NCBI GenBank assembly: GCA_036502005.1 | Contig: DASXZH010000083.1 | Coordinates: 14,388-78,387 of the forward strand | Direction: 5' to 3' | From: DASXZH01 sp036502005 | GTDB taxonomy: Bacteria > Armatimonadota > Fimbriimonadia > Fimbriimonadales > Fimbriimonadaceae | Length of the DNA: 64,000 bases | Shown here: positions 8,956-17,039 of the stretch, piece after piece | Layout: each line of letters begins with the position of its first letter | How positions within the stretch are numbered: the stretch's first letter is position 1 | Translations under genes and position numbers: made by a program | Notes under the pieces: generated by a model | Database searches by the model: none | Told to the model about the DNA's origin: nothing | What the model saw: the letters and a program-made list of their open reading frames with translations, nothing else

Positions 8956-9011
8956 AAGAGCACGGCGCGAAAGACCAATAGGCTCTGGTTCTAATGGGTT
9001 CTAAGGCTGCC

Positions 9012-10532
9012 TCATTGTGAAATCCTCTCATAGGTTTTGTAACTTACAACATACGAGGCCTTGCCACCGGCTGGAACCGTGACCTTCCAGTCCAGATCAG
9101 AAGTTGGATTCTGGCCGTTTGGGGCCGAGGCTTTCGAGATTGTTGGAGAGCCTTCTGCCTTCAAGATCGTTCCTCCCACGATCTTGTCGAGCTCGATCTT
9201 AATCGTCTTCTTCTCGAGATTTTCGACGGTAATAGTTTCTTGCTCTGTCACCAAATCGAAAACGGATTTATCCGGGAGCGTGAGCGCTTGGTTCTGTCGA
9301 GCCAACTCGACCATAGTTGCGGATACATGAATGTCCGAAGCCTGCGAGAGGTAAAGGCTGCCCTTGCCGTGGGGGGATGTGTAACCAAAGTTAGACTGGG
9401 CTACTATTTCTCCATCCTTAAAAACCGATGCGGGCGCGGGCGCGAGGGGGTTTTCTTGCGAGTTTGTAAAGTCGAGTTCATCGGAAACATCGGAAGTAGT
9501 TGTCCCACCCCACACTCCTGTCGGTTGAAGATAGCAGTGATATCGATGCTCGCAAGGCAGTTGCTTTTCGAAGAGTTGATAAGATCCCCGATCACCTTTC
9601 TTCAAGGACACCGATGACAGATGATAGAAATAAAGGTTCTCTGCCGGTGTCATCGGCACTGGGGGTGCGGCTGGCATGTGAGGCGCTGCGCCAATCTGCT
9701 TGTCGGTCCCCTGCACCACAACCGAGTTATCGCTCGGGTCATAGGTGATATAGGGAACGTTCGGCACCAGTCCTACTCCACCAGAATGGTCGAACGCGAT
9801 TTCTCCCGAAAGCAAAGGATCATCAGACTTTATCCAAGATAGATTCGGCAAACCATTCACGAGCCTAACATCGGCTCCATCCATGTCATCAATGCCATTA
9901 ATCACAATGGCCTTGGCCGTAATGTCCATTTGGTTATCGCCGATAAGGTCCACGGTATAGGAGGGTGCCCAAGTCATGCCCGACTGCAGCCCCTGCATGA
10001 TAATTTTGCCCTCGCCGCTTGCTTCTACCTTAATCTCGAGGGCGGATTTGGTGTTGGTCACCGGCTGCTTATAAGTGAAAGAGCCCTCGCTTGAAGACAT
10101 CATGGAGATCTTGTCTCTAGGAATCGCGACGACGCCTTCGCCGGACTGGATCAAGACAAGATTGCTGTCCGCTGAGAGCAGCTTTCCTGATTCCTGGGTC
10201 GCCAACCGCTCGTCGCCCCCGAGAATGCCAACCTTGACGCTATGCCCAATGTTCGCCTTAAGAAGATCGGTTAGGCTTTCGACCGGCTTCTGGCCGGTGG
10301 CTTGCTCTTCGGTCCGCCTAATAGATTTGATCTCGACGCCTTTGGTTGAGCGGAGGATAAAGGTGCCTGCCGAAGCAGTTGGGAGTGGATCGAGCTTGAT
10401 AATCCCCGATCCGTGAACAGGGATCTCGCGGGTGATGAATGCGTATCCGTTGGTGAAAACCGAAGCGGAAATTATTTTTGGGGCGGCCGAAACCATGGTC
10501 GCGGCAAGCGCCGCTACGGGAAGCGTAAGCAT
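9012..10532 (-). CDS. Secreted DUF4139-like protein
   Basis: The 506-aa protein has a signal peptide (MLTLPVAALAATMVSAAP). It then shows the pattern of DUF4139 (mucoidy-inhibitor-like) proteins: VFTNGYAFITREIPVHGSG near the N-terminus, and LQSGMTWAPSYTVDLIGDN followed by an INGIDDMDGADVRLVNG segment in the middle. Family members are secreted or periplasmic beta-rich proteins with no assigned reaction. A good Shine-Dalgarno site (GGAGGG) precedes the ATG, unlike the many leaderless genes around it. It stands alone. Confidence 0.7.
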   Translation of the reverse strand: MLTLPVAALAATMVSAAPKIISASVFTNGYAFITREIPVHGSGIIKLDPLPTASAGTFILRSTKGVEIKSIRRTEEQATGQKPVESLTDLLKANIGHSVKVGILGGDERLATQESGKLLSADSNLVLIQSGEGVVAIPRDKISMMSSSEGSFTYKQPVTNTKSALEIKVEASGEGKIIMQGLQSGMTWAPSYTVDLIGDNQMDITAKAIVINGIDDMDGADVRLVNGLPNLSWIKSDDPLLSGEIAFDHSGGVGLVPNVPYITYDPSDNSVVVQGTDKQIGAAPHMPAAPPVPMTPAENLYFYHLSSVSLKKGDRGSYQLFEKQLPCEHRYHCYLQPTGVWGGTTTSDVSDELDFTNSQENPLAPAPASVFKDGEIVAQSNFGYTSPHGKGSLYLSQASDIHVSATMVELARQNQALTLPDKSVFDLVTEQETITVENLEKKTIKIELDKIVGGTILKAEGSPTISKASAPNGQNPTSDLDWKVTVPAGGKASYVVSYKTYERISQ

Positions 10533-10643
10533 GTTGTCCCTCCAGGAAGTTTGCTAATTGGCAGACGTTCGGGGAGGGATGGTATTGCGCGGAAGCGAAA
10601 TTCTAAGACTGGCCTAGGAGAGATTTTCCAAGGAATTATTTTC

Positions 10644-10668
10644 ACGCAAAGGCGCAAAGCTCGCAAAG
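10644..10668 (+). repeat. Octamer array, ACGCAAAG type
   Basis: ACGCAAAG, GCGCAAAG and CTCGCAAAG follow one another. Related octamers recur at 17040-17680, 29695-29718 and 42453-42595. Confidence 0.7.
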
Positions 10669-10714
10669 AAATGGCTCAGATCCTCTCACGTCCTCGTTCG
10701 AATTAGAGGATGCG

Positions 10715-10869
10715 AAGCTGTGGAGTGCGCAAGCTTGCTTGCGCTCAAATCAAGAAGGTTGCTTCCGCTACGTTTCGCAGATCTTGAAACACTTCCCAAT
10801 CGGTTATCGTCCGCGCGGCAGCAAGCTGCCTAATTTCGAGCAGGAGCAAGCTCCCGCACTCCACAGCTT
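10715..10869. repeat. Inverted pair of REP-like repeats
   Basis: AAGCTGTGGAGTGCG (10715-10729) is matched perfectly by its reverse complement at 10855-10869. Inside lie the hairpins GCGCAAGC-TT-GCTTGCGC (10727-10744), GGCAGC-AA-GCTGCC (10817-10830) and GGAGC-AA-GCTCC (10843-10854). The unit equals the single copies at 3541 and 42673, here arranged head to head. Confidence 0.85.
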
Positions 10870-10891
10870 AAACCTCTCCTCCCCTAACCCC

Positions 10892-11036
10892 CATAGGCGT
10901 TAAAATAAGGAAACCTCGGCGTTTTTGCAGCCACAAATCTCTCCCGGATGGAGAGGTCGGTGAGTCCGCGAACCGGGAGAGGCGCGAGCGACAAACCTTT
11001 GAAAGTAGCCCTCTAAACCTTATTTTAACGCCTATG
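10892..11036. mobile_element. MITE-like element, 145 bp, 19-bp TIRs, 10-bp target duplication
   Basis: The ends CATAGGCGTTAAAATAAGG (10892-10910) and its exact reverse complement (11018-11036) enclose 107 bp. The element is flanked directly by CCCTAACCCC on both sides (10882-10891 and 11037-11046), as expected of a target-site duplication. An inner inverted repeat, CTCTCCCGG (10939-10947) and CCGGGAGAG (10973-10981), could form a second hairpin. No ORF is present, so movement would need a transposase supplied elsewhere. Confidence 0.8.
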
Positions 11037-11084
11037 CCCTAACCCCCTCTCCTCCCAGGGAGCAGGAGAGGGGGAATAAATGGT

Positions 11085-12320
11085 CTAAACGGTGATCGCG
11101 TCCATGTGCTTGAACTTCTCTCCGAGGACGATTTCGGAGTCGCCTCCCATCCACTCATCCAAAGCCATGGAATAGACTTCGCGGAAGTCGGTCGTCATCT
11201 TAATGTCGCCGTCATCCAGGTCGTGCAGGTTCGGAATCGGGCCGTGAAGTCCACCTTTCACCTTGGTTCCGATGAGGAACATGGGAGCAGCTGCGCCGTG
11301 GTCGGTTCCTGCGCTGGCGTTCTCATAAGAACGTCGGCCGAACTCGGAGAACGTGAGAACGAGAACGTTATCGGCTTTGCCGAGAGCTTCCATTTCTTCT
11401 TGGAAAGTCTTTACAGCGTCGCCGAAATACTGAAGCAGCTTGCCCTGGGTCGCGATCTGGTTCGCGTGAGTATCGAAGCTGCCTGCGCTAAAGTAGATGA
11501 CCCGAGTGTTGGGTGAGGTAGCCACAAGCTGGGCGATCTGCTTAAAGCCTTGGCCGAACGAATCCCGTCCGTAGGTGCCTTTGGGTGCGTACGCTTTAAG
11601 CTGGTGGTTCAACAAGCTCATAGCATCCAAAGCGGTCTCGTTCGCTTCCTGGACCACTCTTACATCGCTGCCAAGAGGAGCATCTTTGCCTTGGATCTGG
11701 CGGAGCATCTTTTCGGAGTCGGGATCTCCGACCATATTCTGAATATCGACCAAGCTGGCGAAACAGGGAATGGAGGCTTCTTTAGCGGTGAGTGCCAGAG
11801 GCTTATCATAAGAAAGGCCAAGGGCGACAACCGGGTTGAGCGGGCCAGTCGACATCTGATGGTCGAAGTGGCGGCCGATCCAGCCGTATCTGAGCACACT
11901 TTGGGGACTGGCAGACTGCCAAATATCCATGCTCTTAAAGTGCGAGCGGTTGGGATTTGGGTAGCCAACGTTCTGAATGATCGCCACCTTGTTTTGCTTG
12001 TAGAGATCGGCGATGCCGGTCAGAGAAGGATTCAACCCCATCTGGTCGTTTAGCTTGAGAACCTTGTCCTCCGTGATGCCGATGGTCGGGCGCAGCGTGT
12101 AATACTGCTTGTCCGCGTAGGGGACGACCGTGTTTAGGCCGTCGTTTCCACCGGAAAGCTGCACCACGATTAGCACGGTGTTGCCGGTGGGGTTCTTGCC
12201 TGCCGCTTTCTTAAAAACATCCGCTCGGGCGATGGTCGATAGCCATCGAGGGGCGGTAAGGCCGATGGCGATAACTCCGCCTCGTTTGAAAACATCTCTT
12301 CTTGATAGTAGGTCGCTCAC
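11085..12320 (-). CDS. Tat-exported DUF1501 family protein
   Basis: The 411-aa product starts with a twin-arginine signal (LSRRDVFKRGGVIAIG). It contains DUF1501 features: VLIVVQLSGGNDGLNTVVPY near the N-terminus and LVLTFSEFGRR followed by ASAGTDHGAAAPMFLIG in the C-terminal half, resembling the alkaline-phosphatase/sulfatase-like fold. DUF1501 proteins are exported proteins usually paired with a DUF1800 protein; the pairing is absent here. The start is GTG. Substrate and catalytic activity are unproven for the family. Confidence 0.88.
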   Translation of the reverse strand: MSDLLSRRDVFKRGGVIAIGLTAPRWLSTIARADVFKKAAGKNPTGNTVLIVVQLSGGNDGLNTVVPYADKQYYTLRPTIGITEDKVLKLNDQMGLNPSLTGIADLYKQNKVAIIQNVGYPNPNRSHFKSMDIWQSASPQSVLRYGWIGRHFDHQMSTGPLNPVVALGLSYDKPLALTAKEASIPCFASLVDIQNMVGDPDSEKMLRQIQGKDAPLGSDVRVVQEANETALDAMSLLNHQLKAYAPKGTYGRDSFGQGFKQIAQLVATSPNTRVIYFSAGSFDTHANQIATQGKLLQYFGDAVKTFQEEMEALGKADNVLVLTFSEFGRRSYENASAGTDHGAAAPMFLIGTKVKGGLHGPIPNLHDLDDGDIKMTTDFREVYSMALDEWMGGDSEIVLGEKFKHMDAITV

Positions 12321-12406
12321 TTTTGTTTTTGGCTCCGTTCAGTCTTATGGTAGCGCAGACGGACGAGAAGTGGAAGGGTTCAGTTGGAAAAATGAAAAGC
12401 CTTGGG

Positions 12407-12582
12407 CGTTCGGCATTCGGCATTCGGTTACAAGTTGTGCCCCAAATCCAGCGGGAGTTCCCGGCCGGGTGTACTGACCCATCACAAGTCGAGGGCCACT
12501 GACTTGCAAGTCTAACAGCTTGGCGCGAAAATGCCTCGGGCCTAATCCGGAGCACCTAAGGCCAAACGCCGAATGCCGAAGG
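12407..12582. repeat. Inverted heptanucleotide arrays, CATTCGG type
   Basis: CGTTCGG, CATTCGG and CATTCGG occupy 12407-12427. Their reverse-complement type (CCAAACG, CCGAATG, CCGAAGG) occupies 12562-12582. About 134 bp without a gene lies between them. Confidence 0.8.
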
Positions 12583-12594
12583 CTTCCCCCCGGG

Positions 12595-12600
12595 TATATT
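12595..12600 (+). promoter_or_regulatory. -10 element TATATT
   Basis: TATATT ends 7 bases before the ATG at 12608, consistent with a leaderless transcript. Confidence 0.5.
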
Positions 12601-12607
12601 CCCGGCA

Positions 12608-12997
12608 ATGCATGCTGCACGCTCCCGAACCGCATCGGCGATTGCAGCGCTGCTTTTGTCGGCCCTCGTCCTGTTCACGTTCTATATCTTAAGGAACTAT
12701 GGCCCCGCTCAAGCTATAAATCGGTTCCATGCGGCAGCTTTGGCAAATGACCAGTCTGAAATTGCAAGGGTTACTGTTCAGACTCCAAATACTCCCGAAG
12801 TTGTAGAACTTGAACACATTGTTCGCCAGGCACGGGCAATCCAGGTTCAAAGCGTCAGCCAAAACCCAGGGGAGGCGATTTTCTTGATCGCTTACTTGGT
12901 TCCTCAGGGGCAAGTAACAGTTCACTGGATCGTGGATCAGTCGGCGAACGCCGGTTGGCTCATCGATGCCAAGAAGACATTGAATCCGAATCAATAA
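12608..12997 (+). CDS. Small membrane-anchored protein of unknown function
   Basis: The 129-aa product has one N-terminal transmembrane segment (AIAALLLSALVLFTFYIL) followed by a short exported domain. The first part of that domain, AINRFHAAALANDQSEIARV, resembles DUF4878-type proteins in which a helix pair precedes a curved sheet. The next gene encodes a protein of the same plan (PESAATQFFSALATGNVDKL), so the two may be diverged paralogues. No catalytic motif is seen. Confidence 0.6.
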   Translation: MHAARSRTASAIAALLLSALVLFTFYILRNYGPAQAINRFHAAALANDQSEIARVTVQTPNTPEVVELEHIVRQARAIQVQSVSQNPGEAIFLIAYLVPQGQVTVHWIVDQSANAGWLIDAKKTLNPNQ

Positions 12998-13000
12998 GCC

Positions 13001-13072
13001 CTTTCGGCGTTCGGCCCTCGGGGTATCGGAAATCCATTTGTGTTCCTAAGGCCTAAGGCCCAAGGCCGAATG
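13001..13072. repeat. Inverted heptanucleotide arrays between the two small genes
   Basis: CTTTCGG, CGTTCGG and CCCTCGG occupy 13001-13021. CCTAAGG (twice), CCCAAGG and CCGAATG occupy 13045-13072 in the opposite sense. It is the same unit family as at 12407 and 17012. Confidence 0.8.
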
Positions 13073-13147
13073 CCCCTCTCGAATGAAAAACCCGTAAATC
13101 GCGGGCACTCACGAAGCCAAAAATCTGTTTCGGGTTTAATAGTGCGG

Positions 13148-13591
13148 ATGAAGAAGGCCGGAAGGGTCAGTTTATTATCGTTGATTGTGATCGCTGTGGT
13201 TCTAATTGGCGGCGCGGTCGTCCTATTGCTTATAGTGCCCGATTCACCAGAATCGGCTGCGACACAGTTTTTCTCCGCTTTAGCGACAGGAAATGTCGAT
13301 AAGTTGGTCAGCCTTTCGGATATGGGCGATGAGACGCCTGATCAGGTTCGAGCGCAATGGCAGTTTGCAACTCATGATGCCGGCAAGTATTACCAGTTCA
13401 TATTCCAAGTAGACAGTTCCTCGCAAACCGATGCAACCGATGCATCGGTGAAGGTGCAGATGCTTAGAAATCCCGACAAGCCTGGCGGCTATATGGAAAC
13501 CTTCGACATTCCGATGGTCAAAAAGAATGATGGTTGGAAAGTGGACGTTCGCGCGGTTAACCGCACCATTTACCCGGCTCTCCCCGAGTAG
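13148..13591 (+). CDS. Small membrane-anchored protein, paralogue-like of the upstream gene
   Basis: From the ATG at 13148 the 147-aa product starts with MKKAGR and a transmembrane segment (LIVIAVVLIGGAVVLLLIV). A DUF4878-like exported domain (PESAATQFFSALATGNVDKL ... KKNDGWKVDVRAVNRTI) follows. The frame is open from 13040, but that stretch runs through the heptamer array and adds an unlikely hydrophilic leader, so I prefer the internal start. It lies just before rimO. Function unknown. Confidence 0.6.
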   Translation: MKKAGRVSLLSLIVIAVVLIGGAVVLLLIVPDSPESAATQFFSALATGNVDKLVSLSDMGDETPDQVRAQWQFATHDAGKYYQFIFQVDSSSQTDATDASVKVQMLRNPDKPGGYMETFDIPMVKKNDGWKVDVRAVNRTIYPALPE

Positions 13592-13596
13592 TAAGT

Positions 13597-13602
13597 CACA
13601 AT
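13597..13602 (+). promoter_or_regulatory. -10 element CACAAT, rimO
   Basis: CACAAT lies 7 bases before the GTG at 13610. There is no Shine-Dalgarno site, so a leaderless GTG start is likely. Confidence 0.5.
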
Positions 13603-13609
13603 AGACTCA

Positions 13610-15001
13610 GTGGCCACGCTTCCCAAAGTAAAAATTGTCACGCTAGGGTGCGCCAAGAACGACGTTGACAGCGAAGAGATCGCTGGCGTTTTAGGCTCAA
13701 GTGGCTGGACTGTAGATTCTTCTGCACGCAAACCCGATGTAATCGTAATCAACACATGCGGCTTCCTGCAGTCCGCGAAAGATGAAAGCGTGCGCGCTAT
13801 TAAAGAAGCCGTTCGCGAGAAAAAAGCGGGCCGAGCCAAGAAAGTGATCGTGGCCGGCTGCTTAAGCCAGCGAATGGGCACAGAACTTTCCAGATTAGCG
13901 CCCGGAGCCGATATCTACGTCGGCGTTGGCCAGATGGGCCGTTTTAGCGAAATCGCGCGAATGGCGCTGGGAACCAGGGAGCCGGTGATCGATATCCAGG
14001 CTCCTCAGCACCGCTGGGCCGATATCGGTACTAGAGCGAGAACCGGCCATGAGTGGTCGGCATACCTAAAGGTGAGCGAAGGATGCGACCACCAATGCAC
14101 GTTCTGCACCATCCCAGGTTTCCGCGGCAAGCACGCAAGCAAGCCCATGGAACGGGTTATGGCGGAAGCTCGGCAGTTGGCATTTTCAGGTGTGAAAGAG
14201 ATCAACTTGATCGCCCAAGACGTGACGCAGTACGGCTTCGACCTCTATAAGGAGTTCACCCTGCCGAAGCTTTTGCGCGAACTCAGCGCAGTCGATGGGA
14301 TTGAATGGATCAGGATCCTGTATTTTTATCCAAACCGGCTCACAGATGAGGTGATTGAGGCTATTTCTTCTTCGCCCAAGGTGTTGAACTACATCGATAT
14401 TCCGATGCAGCATGCCCATCCGGACACTTTGCGGCGCATGAAGCGGCCATGGGACGGCGAGCGTTATTTGGCGTTGTTTGAGAAGCTGCGGGCGGCGATC
14501 CCGGATGCGGCCATCAGGAGCACGTTTATTGTTGGCTTTCCGGGCGAAACGGATGAGGAATTCGAATATCTAGTCGATTTTGTGAGCGCGGCGAAGATGG
14601 ATAGAGTGGGTGCCTTTATTTTCAGCCAGGAGCCCGGCACGCCCAGCTTTGACATGCCTGACCAGATTTCTTTGAAGACCAAGAACGCCCGTTACGATAG
14701 GCTAATGCGGGTTCAGCAGCAGATCTCGCTGGAAGCGAATCAGCGTCTTTTGGGGCAGCAATTGAAGGTTTTGGTTGAGGAAGTGAAGGATGGCTGGATC
14801 AGTGGCCGTTCTTATCGGGACGCGCCGGAGATCGACGGTCTCGTTTACGCGCCTGGTTTTGCGGCGCCCGGAAGTTTCCAGGAAGTTACGGTTACCGGGG
14901 CAGAGGCTTACGACTTGTACGGCGAAATCGAGGGGGCGGCCGTTGCTTCTGCTAAGAAGCTGGTGCCGTTGAGAATGGCGAGCCCGGTAGCGCCAAGATA
15001 G
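13610..15001 (+). CDS. rimO: Ribosomal protein S12 methylthiotransferase RimO
   Basis: The 463-aa radical-SAM enzyme methylthiolates the conserved Asp of ribosomal protein S12. The UPF0004 domain opens with VKIVTLGCAKNDVDSEEIAG, and Cys residues in INTCGF and VAGCLSQR complete the auxiliary cluster site. The radical-SAM CxxxCxxC motif is in CDHQCTFCTIPGFRGKH, and a C-terminal TRAM domain ends the protein. The ALGCAKN-type opening and the motif SEGCDHQCTFC separate RimO from MiaB. Start is GTG. It is complete and of normal length. Confidence 0.95.
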   Translation: MATLPKVKIVTLGCAKNDVDSEEIAGVLGSSGWTVDSSARKPDVIVINTCGFLQSAKDESVRAIKEAVREKKAGRAKKVIVAGCLSQRMGTELSRLAPGADIYVGVGQMGRFSEIARMALGTREPVIDIQAPQHRWADIGTRARTGHEWSAYLKVSEGCDHQCTFCTIPGFRGKHASKPMERVMAEARQLAFSGVKEINLIAQDVTQYGFDLYKEFTLPKLLRELSAVDGIEWIRILYFYPNRLTDEVIEAISSSPKVLNYIDIPMQHAHPDTLRRMKRPWDGERYLALFEKLRAAIPDAAIRSTFIVGFPGETDEEFEYLVDFVSAAKMDRVGAFIFSQEPGTPSFDMPDQISLKTKNARYDRLMRVQQQISLEANQRLLGQQLKVLVEEVKDGWISGRSYRDAPEIDGLVYAPGFAAPGSFQEVTVTGAEAYDLYGEIEGAAVASAKKLVPLRMASPVAPR

Positions 15002-15060
15002 TGGCTTCGCCTAAAAGAACTGAAATCAGTCTAATGGAAGGAGTAGCGTTCAGCCTGCCA

Positions 15061-15525
15061 TCAGGAAATTCGAGTGAATCGCATTTCCCAGTTCCACTCC
15101 CACGTTTCGCCTTGGTCTGTCGACAATGCTTGCCTCCAAATCGGCGCGTTTTCGTCGCTCTTGTCCCACTGGAACTGGCAAAGCACGGGTTGCCCATCGT
15201 GGATATCCCGGCCAATAAAGGTGCCGATCAGGCCGTCAAACGAACCTTTTAACACGTCGATAGAGGTCATCCCCGGAAAGGCTCCCAGAATCGACCATAA
15301 CCTCGTGTCCGGATCGAATAAGCGCAAGGTGTTCCCGGATTCATCGAGATTTCCGAATCCGCTTAGAACCATGCGTGTTTTGCTCTCGAAGTCGAATTCT
15401 CTCCACTCTGTGCAGCCGCACAATCGCAACTTTAACTTTCGGTTATGGATCGACCAGTTTCCGACGATGAAGTCGAAATCTCGGGCCGACGATCCGGCAG
15501 AAACTTTCACCTCTAAAGCACTCAT
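15061..15525 (-). CDS. Conserved small cytosolic protein, DUF1579-like
   Basis: The 154-aa product contains RDFDFIVGNWSIHNRKLKLR and later WRQALSTDQGETWEWNWEM. It has the beta-barrel pattern of DUF1579-like or calycin-like small proteins that occur near stress or hydrolase genes. There is no signal peptide. An open frame of the same length on the plus strand is its antisense shadow. The leaderless -10 element 6 bases before its ATG confirms the minus strand. Function unknown. Confidence 0.65.
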   Translation of the reverse strand: MSALEVKVSAGSSARDFDFIVGNWSIHNRKLKLRLCGCTEWREFDFESKTRMVLSGFGNLDESGNTLRLFDPDTRLWSILGAFPGMTSIDVLKGSFDGLIGTFIGRDIHDGQPVLCQFQWDKSDENAPIWRQALSTDQGETWEWNWEMRFTRIS

Positions 15526-15531
15526 TTGCTC

Positions 15532-15537
15532 ATTTTA
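15532..15537 (-). promoter_or_regulatory. -10 element TAAAAT
   Basis: Read on the minus strand, TAAAAT ends 6 bases before the ATG at 15525. Confidence 0.5.
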
Positions 15538-15621
15538 ACGGAAAAGTCACAGTTCCAATCGCGCTCAAGCATGTGACCGAAATAGCCCAAAATTCTCCCC
15601 GCAAAAATGAGGAAATGCTCT

Positions 15622-15717
15622 TATAATGGTTCTTAAGGAACGAAGGGACGTTTCCCGGCGATTTGACGAAGAATCGCCGTCGTCGCAAAGAAGCGACATG
15701 ATTTGGGAGGTTAATAG
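15622..15717 (+). promoter_or_regulatory. Promoter and structured leader of the protease gene
   Basis: TATAAT at 15622-15627 can act as a -10 box. The transcribed leader would fold into two hairpins: GGCGATT/AATCGCC (15657-15663 with 15672-15678) and GTCGC/GCGAC (15682-15686 with 15693-15697). A Shine-Dalgarno site (GGGAGGT) lies just before the ATG at 15718. The fold could be a translation-control element; no known riboswitch was recognised. Confidence 0.5.
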
Positions 15718-16956
15718 ATGAATCGATGGCTTTTGACAGCTTTTGCTGTTCTATTCTCTGCTGCGCTTTGCTCCGCTGATCAAGGAGGACGTCTTAAGGC
15801 GAACGACGTGAATGTCTGGATCCCCGGAACGAGCATTTCCGCTCCTGGCGACGCAGGTTACATGATGCACACCAACCACATGATCTACTTTGGACCGAAC
15901 AATGCCGTGGAGCAACTTGGTCCGCAGTATTCCATGGTTTTTGGGCCCTCGCTCTTTGCAGCGAATCCGTCCGGATATTCGCCTACGCAGATTAAATCTG
16001 CTTATGGATTGCCATCAACCGGTGGATCAGGAACGATTTGTATCGTCGACGCTTACAACTATCCGACCGCGTTGAACGACTTCAACGTTTTCTCGGGGCA
16101 GTATGGTCTTCCGAAGGAAACTTCCACCAACGTGACAGCTTCCACGAACCAACACTTCCAGGTTGTCTACGGATCGGGAAGCAAGCCCGCTGGAAACGGT
16201 GGCTGGAACGAAGAGGAAGCGCTTGACATCGAGTGGGCTCATGCAATGGCGCCGAACGCGAAGATCGTCCTCGTGGAAGCATCAAGCGCAAGCGATGCGG
16301 GTTTATTGCAGGCAGAGAGTGTGGCTGCGAGCCAGTCCGGTTGCCGCGAAGTCTCCAATAGTTGGGGCGGCGGTGAGTTCTCTGGCGAACACAGCGACGA
16401 TTCCTACTTCTCTCACGCGGGAGTCGTGTTCTTTGCTTCGGCAGGCGACACTGGCGGCGCCCAGGAGTGGCCGGCTGAATCACCCAATGTTGTCGGTTGC
16501 GGTGGTACGACCCTCAACCTAAACAGCAGCGGTGGCCGCAGCAGCGAAACCGCTTGGGCCGATAGCGGCGGCGGTCCGAGTTCCTATGAGTCGATTCCAA
16601 GCTACCAGAGCGTGATTTCCAGCATTGTTGGAACCCACCGGGGTTGCCCCGATATCGCATCGGATTCGAATCCGAGCACGGGTGTCGCCGTTTACGATAG
16701 CACCAACTACGAGGGTTATGTGGGCTGGCTGGTATTCGGCGGAACCAGCGTTGCCTCCCCCACGCTTGCCGGAGTTGCCAATCTCGCGGACAGGAATGAA
16801 GGCAGCTCCCTTAATGAGCTTAACCTCGTTTATGGCGGCTACAAGGGCGCCAAGTACTTCGACATCACCAGCGGTTCGGCAGGCAGATTCAAAGCTGTTG
16901 TAGGCTGGGATTACATCACCGGCGTAGGTTCTTTGATCGGGGACGGCGGACTTTAG
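15718..16956 (+). CDS. Secreted sedolisin-type (S53) serine-carboxyl peptidase
   Basis: The 412-aa protein has a signal peptide (LLTAFAVLFSAALCSAD) and a subtilisin-like catalytic domain with S53 features. Glu and Asp lie in EEEALDIEWAHAM, the oxyanion Asp in FFASAGDTGG, and the nucleophile Ser in FGGTSVASP. The C-terminal FDITSG...GWDYITGVGS matches the calcium site of kumamolisins. Sedolisins usually carry a prodomain of about 180 residues; here only about 80 residues lie between signal and catalytic core, so activation may differ. A structured leader precedes it and a strong terminator follows, so it is a single-gene unit. Confidence 0.85.
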   Translation: MNRWLLTAFAVLFSAALCSADQGGRLKANDVNVWIPGTSISAPGDAGYMMHTNHMIYFGPNNAVEQLGPQYSMVFGPSLFAANPSGYSPTQIKSAYGLPSTGGSGTICIVDAYNYPTALNDFNVFSGQYGLPKETSTNVTASTNQHFQVVYGSGSKPAGNGGWNEEEALDIEWAHAMAPNAKIVLVEASSASDAGLLQAESVAASQSGCREVSNSWGGGEFSGEHSDDSYFSHAGVVFFASAGDTGGAQEWPAESPNVVGCGGTTLNLNSSGGRSSETAWADSGGGPSSYESIPSYQSVISSIVGTHRGCPDIASDSNPSTGVAVYDSTNYEGYVGWLVFGGTSVASPTLAGVANLADRNEGSSLNELNLVYGGYKGAKYFDITSGSAGRFKAVVGWDYITGVGSLIGDGGL

Positions 16957-16980
16957 GGAAGGTCGGCTTGTCTAAGGAAA

Positions 16981-17006
16981 AGCCCCGCGATTGCGGGGCT
17001 TTTTTT
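16981..17006 (+). terminator. Rho-independent terminator of the protease gene
   Basis: The stem AGCCCCGC/GCGGGGCT with a short GATT loop is followed by a run of T. It lies about 25 bp after the stop codon. Confidence 0.92.
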
Positions 17007-17011
17007 ATGTC

Positions 17012-17039
17012 CGGCATTCGGCATTCGGCATTCGGCATT
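17012..17039 (+). repeat. Heptanucleotide array, CGGCATT, 4 perfect units
   Basis: Four identical CGGCATT units begin right after the terminator. Confidence 0.92.

Larger units (their letters stand above)
10533..11084. other. Repeat-filled intergenic region
   Basis: No gene is visible in these 552 bp. They hold an octamer array (10644-10668), an inverted pair of TT-loop repeats (10715-10869) and a MITE-like element (10892-11036). Confidence 0.7.

Noticed and set aside
15074..15538. 154-codon plus-strand frame
   Set aside because: Same length as the minus-strand protein; the minus-strand product has the coherent protein sequence and a -10 element at its start.
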